Below are positions 58,248 through 64,000 of a stretch of DNA of 64,000 bases, in pieces. The translations under genes were made by a program, and so were the position numbers. The notes beneath the pieces are model-generated. The model did no database searches, had not been told where the DNA came from, and was given only the letters and a program-made list of their open reading frames with translations. The first letter of the stretch is position 1; every line of letters starts with the position of its first letter. Source of the DNA: Rhodovibrio salinarum DSM 9154. Its GTDB lineage: Bacteria > Pseudomonadota > Alphaproteobacteria > Kiloniellales > Rhodovibrionaceae. The stretch spans positions 158,149 to 222,148 of the forward strand of contig NZ_KI911559.1 of the NCBI RefSeq assembly GCF_000515255.1, given 5' to 3'.

Positions 58248-59213
58248 GTGACTTACCCCGACACACCAGCCCCGCTCACCGCCCGCATCCTGGATGCCGC
58301 GATCGCACGTGGCGACCAAACCGCGATCTCCAGCTTCGGGCGCAGTTGGAGCTACACCGACCTGACCGCGCGGGCCGGACGCATGACCGGGGCACTAGCA
58401 CGCCTGGACGTCGGCCCGGACAAGCGTCTGGGCCTGATGCTGCCGCCCGTGCCCACGGCGGCGATGACCGCTCTGGCGGGCCTGCGCCTGGGCGCCACGC
58501 TCGTGCCGTGCGACCCACTGTCGCGCGGGGAAGCGCTGGCCGACCGGCTGTCGATGGTCGCGTCGGGCGTGCTGGTGTCCCTGGACCTGACCCGGCTGCA
58601 GCACCGCTGGCTGGAGCTGCTGGACGACAGCACGCTGGACGCCGTGCTGGTCGATAAGATGGCGGAGCTGCTGCCCTTCCCGCGCAACCTGCTGGCCCCG
58701 CTGCTGCGCGGCGGCGAGCTTGCGACCCTGCCGCGCCACCCGCGCACCAGCGCCCTGCCCGACTTGCTGAAGGCGGAGACCGAACGCCCGGCGGCGCTCG
58801 ACGCCAGCGCGCAGGCGGGCGTGCTGCGCGCGGACGGCAGCCACGCCGATGCGCGCGCCCTGAGCGAGGCGATCGAGCGGCTGCTGGAGCTGGTCGGCGG
58901 CGCGGGCCGCTGGCTGATCGCCCAGCATCCGGAAGATGCCTGGGCAACCGCGGCCCTGCTGGCCCCGCTCACCGCTGGGCGGGAAGTCGTGCTGCTGCCG
59001 CGCCTGGACGCACGCACGGTCGCAACCGCCCTGGATCAGGCTGCACCTCGGGTCGCCGTGATCTCCCCGAAAGTGGCCGAAACTCTCGCGGACAGTCCGC
59101 CCCCCAAAGCGCAGCTCGACCTCGCCGTCGTGCCGCCGACGGTCGACGCGACGCTGCAGGACCGCTTGTCCCAAGCCGTCGGCGCGCGGGTCGCCGTGTG
59201 GGAGGGCCCTTAG
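58248..59213 (+). CDS. Truncated acyl-CoA-synthetase-like protein (N-terminal ANL region only)
   Basis: 321 residues that follow the first half of FadD-type acyl-CoA synthetases: SFGRSWSYTDLTARAGRMTGAL near residue 30, GLMLPPVPTAAMTALAGLRLGATLVPCDPL near 62-90, VSLDLTRLQ near 108 and the FadD-specific MAELLPFPRNLLAPLLRG near 140. The ATP-binding P-loop (YTGGTTGxPKG) should follow near residue 190 but reads VLRADGSHADARALSE. The chain then keeps the fold (LTAGREVVLLPRLDARTV) and ends at AVWEGP, just before the adenylate motif and without the C-terminal domain. No stop or frameshift interrupts it. It cannot be a normal ligase. GTG start. Confidence 0.75.
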   Translation: MTYPDTPAPLTARILDAAIARGDQTAISSFGRSWSYTDLTARAGRMTGALARLDVGPDKRLGLMLPPVPTAAMTALAGLRLGATLVPCDPLSRGEALADRLSMVASGVLVSLDLTRLQHRWLELLDDSTLDAVLVDKMAELLPFPRNLLAPLLRGGELATLPRHPRTSALPDLLKAETERPAALDASAQAGVLRADGSHADARALSEAIERLLELVGGAGRWLIAQHPEDAWATAALLAPLTAGREVVLLPRLDARTVATALDQAAPRVAVISPKVAETLADSPPPKAQLDLAVVPPTVDATLQDRLSQAVGARVAVWEGP

Positions 59214-59235
59214 CGGAGGAGACGCCTCGGCGTAC

Positions 59236-60588
59236 CTACCGCGCGACCTGCTGCGGGGCGAAGGCCCGTTCCATTTCCGCGCGGGCGGCAACGGCGCAAT
59301 CGGTCAGATCGAGCTGCACGGCCGCGCGCGGCACGGCGGTGCCCTGCGGTACATCCTGAGTCAGGGTCAGGCCGTGCGCCAGCCCGATCGGCAAAGCCCC
59401 GCTCGCCAAGCTGTCCTCCGCCGGCATCAGCCGGCCCCAGACACAATAACCGCCCTCGCCGTCCAGGCGCTCGCCCGCCTTGAGGTCGCGCTTGGCGACC
59501 GCGACGACGTCGCCGCGGAAGGTCTCGGGCGCGCCGGTCGGCTCCCCGCGCAGCGCGGCGCTCGCGACCGAGATGCCGAGTTCCAGCCCGATCAGGTGAT
59601 AGGGCCGATAGAGCGCGCTGTAGGTGCCGGAAACGTCGGTCACCAGGCCATATTCGCGGAAACAGGCCCGGGTGTAGTTGCTGGGCGCGGCAAAGGTAAC
59701 GTAGACGCCCCAGCGCAGGTCGCGGTCGATCGGCCGGCCGTCGCGTTCCAGCGAGGAAACCACCTCGACCTGTCCGGCATGATGCAGCCGACCGCCCACC
59801 TCCGGCGGGCGCAGCACGTGCGCGAGGTCGTCAACCGAACAGGGCGGGAAGGCAAGCCCGTCCGGCGGCACGCCCAGGTCGCAGGCGTTGGCGACCGCGG
59901 CCATCTCGATCCCGGACTTGGTGCCGTCGATGAAGGAGTTGAACATCTGCGCGTTCATGCCGGCGCGCTCGGCCGTCTCGCGCGCGATGCCATAGAGGTC
60001 CCAAACCGTGTCGGGCGTGGAGAGGTGGAAGGTCTCCAGATACTTCGTGCCCTTACCGGCCGCGATCACCGGCAGACCGCAGGCCCGCGCCCAGTCCACC
60101 AGTTCGCAGATGATCGCCGGCTGATCGCCGTAGGCCAGCGAGTACACCAAACCTGCTTGGCTGAACTCGCGCGCCAGCAGCGGCCCACACAACGCGTCGG
60201 CTTCGACGTTGACGTTGACCAGGTGCCGGCCGTGCGCCACGCAGGCGCGGGCGTGCCGAATCCCGGCTGCGGGGTTGCCGGTCGCCTCGACCACCACGTC
60301 CAGCCCGTCGGCGGCGATCAAACGGTCGGCGTCCTCGACCACCGCCGTGGTGCCGTCCCGCCGGGCGGCGTCAAAGCCATCGGCCAGCCGGTCGGGCGTA
60401 AAGCCGCCCTCGCTGAGCGCACCGTGGGCGCTTTTCGGATTCGTGTCGGCGACGCCGAGAACGTGCAGGCCCGGCGTCTGACGCGCCTGGGCCAGGAACA
60501 TCGTGCCGAACTTGCCCGCCCCGATCAGGCCGACCGTCACCGGCCGGCCCGCCTGTGCGCGCTGACGCAGCATGCGATACAGATTCAT
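59236..60588 (-). CDS. Homoserine-dehydrogenase-like oxidoreductase with SAF domain
   Basis: 450 residues. An N-terminal Rossmann domain has VGLIGAGKFGTMFLAQ near residue 18 and VVVEATGNPAAGIRHA near 100. The middle dehydrogenase-like domain includes KGTKYLETFHLSTPD near 180 and NSFIDGTKSGIEMA near 218. A C-terminal SAF domain (VVAVAKRDLKAGERLDGEGGY, about 365-430) closes it. This is the architecture of the predicted homoserine dehydrogenase group often found in sugar-acid catabolic clusters rather than threonine synthesis. Reaction unknown. The ATG at 60588 is set before the Rossmann motif; a longer frame upstream is not conserved-looking. Convergent with the truncated ANL gene. Confidence 0.8.
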   Translation of the reverse strand: MNLYRMLRQRAQAGRPVTVGLIGAGKFGTMFLAQARQTPGLHVLGVADTNPKSAHGALSEGGFTPDRLADGFDAARRDGTTAVVEDADRLIAADGLDVVVEATGNPAAGIRHARACVAHGRHLVNVNVEADALCGPLLAREFSQAGLVYSLAYGDQPAIICELVDWARACGLPVIAAGKGTKYLETFHLSTPDTVWDLYGIARETAERAGMNAQMFNSFIDGTKSGIEMAAVANACDLGVPPDGLAFPPCSVDDLAHVLRPPEVGGRLHHAGQVEVVSSLERDGRPIDRDLRWGVYVTFAAPSNYTRACFREYGLVTDVSGTYSALYRPYHLIGLELGISVASAALRGEPTGAPETFRGDVVAVAKRDLKAGERLDGEGGYCVWGRLMPAEDSLASGALPIGLAHGLTLTQDVPQGTAVPRAAVQLDLTDCAVAARAEMERAFAPQQVAR

Positions 60589-60745
60589 CGCCGAGAGCCC
60601 TCCCCAGGGTCTGTCTTTTTTCCTTGGTGGAAGGCTAGACGGGCGTGGGAAGCGCAGCAAGCACGGGCCCTTTGACGAGGGGCGCGGGCGGGCGTACCTC
60701 CTAGCTCATTGGCAGTCATCTGGATGATCGGGAGGGCAAAGCCCC

Positions 60746-60952
60746 ATGAACGAGGAAACCTTCAACATCGAGGTTCGGAAGTTCCTGAAGAAGGTTGGCG
60801 TGACCTCGCAGCGCGAGATCGAGAAGGCCGTGCGCGAAGCCATCGAGGACGGTCGCCTGACCGGCGACGAGACGATCAAGGCGAACGTCAAGCTGACGGT
60901 CGAGAAGCTGGACGTGGACGTCGACATCGACGGCGCGATCGAGCTGGAGTAG
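60746..60952 (+). CDS. DUF6494 family small protein
   Basis: 68 residues, highly charged, no TM segment. FNIEVRKFLKKVGVTSQREIEKAVREA near the N terminus (in two parts) and VKLTVEKLDVDVDIDGAIELE at the end match DUF6494. The predicted shape is a helix-turn-helix-like pair followed by beta strands. Function unknown. ATG at 60746 has GGGAGGG about 15 bases upstream. It lies alone between the SAF-protein gene and ftsK. Confidence 0.8.
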   Translation: MNEETFNIEVRKFLKKVGVTSQREIEKAVREAIEDGRLTGDETIKANVKLTVEKLDVDVDIDGAIELE

Positions 60953-60999
60953 GCGCGCCCCTCTGACCTCTCAGCCGGGTGCAGGCCCCATTGGCATAA

Positions 61000-61043
61000 G
61001 TCGAGACGCGGCCCTTCGACACGCTCAGGGACCGCGTCTCGAC
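61000..61043. repeat. REP-like palindrome
   Basis: Perfect 12-bp inverted repeat (61000-61011 with 61032-61043) with an inner CCCTTCGAC...GCTCAGGG part. The core closely resembles short intergenic palindromes dispersed in many proteobacterial genomes. It lies in the 220-base gap between the DUF6494 gene and ftsK, converging genes, and may also work as a terminator. Confidence 0.65.
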
Positions 61044-61172
61044 ATGCGACTGAAGTGTGCATGAAACCAAGGGTGTACGTGCCTGAAAAACACCCCAGAG
61101 AGCCCGCGATTTAGGCCGTACGCGTACACCCGTACCGGCTACGTGCCACGCCCTGGCGGGGCAGGGCGGCGG

Positions 61173-63764
61173 TTACACCCGCTCGCTGGCGTGTTCGTCC
61201 AGGATTTCGCGCTTGCCGACGTGGTTGGCGGGCGAAACGATGCCCTCGCTCTCCATCCGCTCGATCAGGCGGGCTGCGCGGTTGTAGCCGATCGCGAGCT
61301 GACGCTGGACGAACGAGGTCGATGCCTTCTTGTGGTGGCAGACCACCTGGACGGCCTGACGGTAGAGGTCGTTCTCGCCGCCGTCGCCGCCGGAGTCGCC
61401 GCTGCCCGGCAGCACCGACCCGCTACTCTCGTCCTCCTCCGTGACGTCCTCGACATAGTCCGGGGCGGCCTGCGCCTTCAGGTGGGCGACCACCTCCTCG
61501 ACCTCGTTGTCGGCGACGAACGGCCCGTGCACGCGGGTGATCCGCCCGCCATGGGCCATGTAGAGCATGTCGCCCATGCCCAGTAGTTGCTCCGCGCCGG
61601 TTTCGCCCAGGATCGTCCGGCTGTCGATCTTGGAGGTGACGTGGAAGGATATCCGGGTTGGGAAGTTCGCCTTGATCGTGCCGGTGATCACGTCGACCGA
61701 CGGGCGCTGGGTCGCCATGATGACGTGGATGCCGGCCGCACGCGCCATCTGTGCCAGGCGCTGCACGGTCTGCTCGATCTCCTTGCCGGCGACCAGCATC
61801 AGGTCTGCCATCTCGTCGACCACGACGACGATGTGCGGCAGCGGCTCCAGATCGAACGGCTGTTCCTCGTGGATCGGCTGGCCAGTGTCCGGGTCGAAAC
61901 CGGTCTGCACCTTGCGGGTCAGGACCTCGCCGTTCTGGCGCGCCTGCTCGACCCGCTGGTTGTAGCCGGCGATGTTGCGCACCCCGAGCTTGGACATCGC
62001 CCGGTAGCGGTCCTCCATCTCGCGCACCGTCCACTTGAGCGCGACCACCGCCTTCTTCGGATCGGTCACCACCGGCGAGAGCAGATGCGGAATGTCATCG
62101 TAGACCGACAGCTCCAGCATCTTGGGATCGATCAGGATCATCCGGCAGCGCTCCGGCGGCAGCCGGTAGAGCAGGCTAAGCAGCATGGCGTTGACCGCCA
62201 CCGACTTGCCCGAACCGGTCGTACCCGCGATCAGCAGGTGCGGCATCTTCGCCAGATCGACGATCGTGGGATTGCCGGAAATGTCCTTACCCAGCGTCAG
62301 CGGCAGCGAACCACCGTCCTTCTCGAACTCCTCGCTGGACAACAGCTCGCGCAGCCCAACCTTCTCGCGCTGCTTGTTCGGCAACTCGATGCCGATCACC
62401 GAGCTGCCGGGCACGACCGCCACGCGCACGCTGACCGCCGCCATCGAGCGGGCGATATCGTCGGCCAACCCGACCACGCGGCTGGTCTTGGTGCCGGGCG
62501 CGGGCTCCAGCTCGTAGCGGGTGACCACCGGGCCGGGGCGGACCTTCACGATCTCGCCCTTCACGCCGAAGTCCTGCAGCACCTGCTCCAGCAGACGCGC
62601 GTTCTTCTCCAGCGCGTCGCGCGACGGCCCGCCCTTGTCCTCCGGATCGACGTGACCGAGCAGCGACAGCGGCGGCAACTCGAAACCGTCCTCGCCGAAA
62701 CGGAAGCGCTGCTGGTCGTCCTTCGCCGCCTTCTTGGACGGCTGCGCCTTGGGCGCGCGCGGCTCGACCTGGGTTTGCTTGCGCGGCGGCTCCGGCGCAG
62801 CGACCTCGTCATCCTCCGCGACGGGTGGCTCTGGGGTATCGTCGATCTGCGGCGCGCGACGGCCCCGCTTCGCCGGGGCCGGCTGCTCGGGTTCTGGCGC
62901 GGCCTCTGGCGCGCCGGCGCCGCCGGCGACCAGTTGCGGTTCGCGCCGGGCTGTCCGTGGGGCATCGGCCGGCGCCGCATCGTCCGATTTGAACTGGCTG
63001 ATCAACGCGCTGACGCGCGCTGCCAAGCCCGGCTTGGGTTCGTCCGTTTCAGCCTCCGACTCGGCACCGGCCGCGCGGCTCGCTTTGCGCCGTTCGTTCA
63101 TCGCCCGCCCGGATTGGATCGCGCCGGAAACCCGCTCGGCGCTGCGTCCGGTCAAACGGCCGAAAGCGGCGGCGACCGCCTGCCAGTCCGTCCGACGCAG
63201 GCCGCCGGTGTAATGCAGCGCCGCCAGCCCAACCAGCGCGCAAACCACCGCCGGGGTGGTCAGTCCCAGACCAGTCAGGTCGATCAGCGAGCGCATCGCG
63301 AGCACCCCCGCGAAGCCGCCGAGGCCACCCTCGACCGTCCAGCTAACGGGCGTGGGCAGCGCGGCCAGCACCGCCGCGAGCGCAAGCAGCGCCACCGGCA
63401 GCAAGGCGATACGCAGCCACCACTTGGGCAATTCGTGGTCCAGCATCAGCCGGCGCGACCAGCCGGCCAGCACCAGCACCAGTCCGAAACCGGCCAGCCC
63501 CAGCGTGCGCAGCACGACGTCCGAAACCGCCGCACCGGGCCAGCCGAGCAGGTTGGAGATCGGTCCATCTGCGGCAACGTTCGGGCTGGGATCGTTCGGG
63601 TTGTAGGTCACGAAGGCGACCAGCAGGACGAGCGCCAGGAGGCCCGGCGCAATCCGCAACAGGTCGGCGAGCCGGCGCTTCATGAAGCCGGCAACGCCGT
63701 CGCGGGCGCGCGCGGCCTGCTCGGCAGCGCTGGTCTGACGGCTGGTTCGGGTGCTCGTACTCAC
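61173..63764 (-). CDS. ftsK: DNA translocase FtsK
   Basis: 863-residue septal DNA pump that resolves chromosome dimers with XerCD. Four N-terminal TM helices (about 38-200) are followed by a Pro/Ala/Glu-rich linker (about 230-350). The RecA-like motor has Walker [16 protein letters not shown] near residue 520 and Walker [15 protein letters not shown] near 650. The C-terminal gamma winged-helix domain (about 795-863) with [29 protein letters not shown] (in two parts) reads KOPS sequences. Complete and of typical length. The upstream gene on the same strand is a DapC-like aminotransferase. Confidence 0.97.
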   Translation of the reverse strand: MSTSTRTSRQTSAAEQAARARDGVAGFMKRRLADLLRIAPGLLALVLLVAFVTYNPNDPSPNVAADGPISNLLGWPGAAVSDVVLRTLGLAGFGLVLVLAGWSRRLMLDHELPKWWLRIALLPVALLALAAVLAALPTPVSWTVEGGLGGFAGVLAMRSLIDLTGLGLTTPAVVCALVGLAALHYTGGLRRTDWQAVAAAFGRLTGRSAERVSGAIQSGRAMNERRKASRAAGAESEAETDEPKPGLAARVSALISQFKSDDAAPADAPRTARREPQLVAGGAGAPEAAPEPEQPAPAKRGRRAPQIDDTPEPPVAEDDEVAAPEPPRKQTQVEPRAPKAQPSKKAAKDDQQRFRFGEDGFELPPLSLLGHVDPEDKGGPSRDALEKNARLLEQVLQDFGVKGEIVKVRPGPVVTRYELEPAPGTKTSRVVGLADDIARSMAAVSVRVAVVPGSSVIGIELPNKQREKVGLRELLSSEEFEKDGGSLPLTLGKDISGNPTIVDLAKMPHLLIAGTTGSGKSVAVNAMLLSLLYRLPPERCRMILIDPKMLELSVYDDIPHLLSPVVTDPKKAVVALKWTVREMEDRYRAMSKLGVRNIAGYNQRVEQARQNGEVLTRKVQTGFDPDTGQPIHEEQPFDLEPLPHIVVVVDEMADLMLVAGKEIEQTVQRLAQMARAAGIHVIMATQRPSVDVITGTIKANFPTRISFHVTSKIDSRTILGETGAEQLLGMGDMLYMAHGGRITRVHGPFVADNEVEEVVAHLKAQAAPDYVEDVTEEDESSGSVLPGSGDSGGDGGENDLYRQAVQVVCHHKKASTSFVQRQLAIGYNRAARLIERMESEGIVSPANHVGKREILDEHASERV

Positions 63765-63813
63765 GCCTGTGTTCGCTTTCCCTGTCGTTGCCGCATTCGG
63801 CCCGCCGGGCTTG

Positions 63814-64000
63814 CTAGCCCAGACGCGCCGCCGGAGCGCCGCCCCAGATCACCTCACCAAGACGCGTGAGTGCACGTTCCGTGACCTCCGGCTCGTACAC
63901 CAGAGCGACCCGGATGTAGGGCGCGCCCGGATTGTTCCCGTCCGCGTCGTCCACGGCCATGTAGGCCCCGGGCAGCACGCGCAGTCCCGCCTCTTGCCAA
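63814..64000 (-). CDS. C-terminal part of an aminotransferase (DapC-like), cut by the window edge
   Basis: The last 61 codons of a class I PLP aminotransferase: [14 protein letters not shown], then [20 protein letters not shown] with the Arg that binds the substrate carboxylate. The form LRVLPGAY and [11 protein letters not shown] is closest to succinyldiaminopimelate transaminase DapC of alphaproteobacteria, which often lies upstream of ftsK. Stop at 63814; the start lies outside the window. Exact substrate cannot be fixed from this piece. Confidence 0.8.
   Translation of the reverse strand, partial: WQEAGLRVLPGAYMAVDDADGNNPGAPYIRVALVYEPEVTERALTRLGEVIWGGAPAARLG

Overview
The window is a gene-dense, high-GC piece of a bacterial chromosome with almost no accessory DNA. 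The gene content points to an alphaproteobacterium, probably of the Rhodospirillales or Rhodovibrio kind. The signs are an rpmH-rnpA-yidD-yidC-yihA-argB block, a coxB-coxA-ctaB-ctaG-coxC-DUF983-SURF1 cluster typical of aa3-oxidase alphaproteobacteria, an ftsK gene preceded by a DapC-like aminotransferase, and DUF6134 and DUF6494 proteins. Genus-level placement is inference only. I see no insertion sequence, prophage, CRISPR array or tRNA.

Left part (1-25 kb). The first 850 bases carry no convincing protein gene. They hold a strong promoter pair pointing out of the left edge, with a boxA-like element, which may be the leader of an rRNA or other stable-RNA operon. Then come an M23 cell-wall peptidase, clpB with a heat-shock-type promoter, a MOSC protein, leuB, thpR, a pyridoxamine-oxidase-like flavoprotein, a sugar-type MFS carrier and a DUF6134 protein. 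A minus-strand group follows (gloB, glutathione S-transferase, DUF985 cupin, HAD dehalogenase, MgtC/DUF4010 membrane protein), with a divergent methyltransferase. After it come small housekeeping genes, a Sir2 / uracil-DNA glycosylase / PCu(A)C-like operon, a protein-deglycation pair (low-molecular-weight phosphatase plus fructosamine-kinase-like enzyme) coupled to an EamA transporter, and an HBM-type chemoreceptor.

Middle (25-46 kb). An aldo/keto reductase is followed by a TesA-like esterase that is divergent from a YbbA/YbbP-type ABC exporter. Next are a Bax-inhibitor-1 protein, a UPF0104 flippase-like protein, an unknown multi-pass membrane protein, and cytochrome b561 with YceI. The minus-strand rpe - heparinase - B3/B4 - purH cluster has its B3/B4 gene broken by a one-base frameshift. 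The complete cytochrome c oxidase cluster follows, including a 58-residue single-TM protein between ctaB and ctaG.

Right part (46-64 kb). argB, yihA, yidC (with a very long low-complexity cationic tail), yidD, rnpA and rpmH run on the minus strand. A TVP38 membrane protein is translationally coupled to a flavin disulfide reductase, followed by an orphan histidine kinase and two neighbouring unknown membrane proteins built from one repeated two-helix module. Then come pgk, an acyl-CoA-synthetase-like protein cut down to its N-terminal region without the ATP-binding loop, a homoserine-dehydrogenase-like SAF protein, a DUF6494 protein, ftsK and the end of a DapC-like aminotransferase.

The best leads for something undescribed are the two-helix-module protein pair, the truncated acyl-CoA-synthetase relative, the PCu(A)C-like protein without its copper motif, and the promoter array at the left edge.
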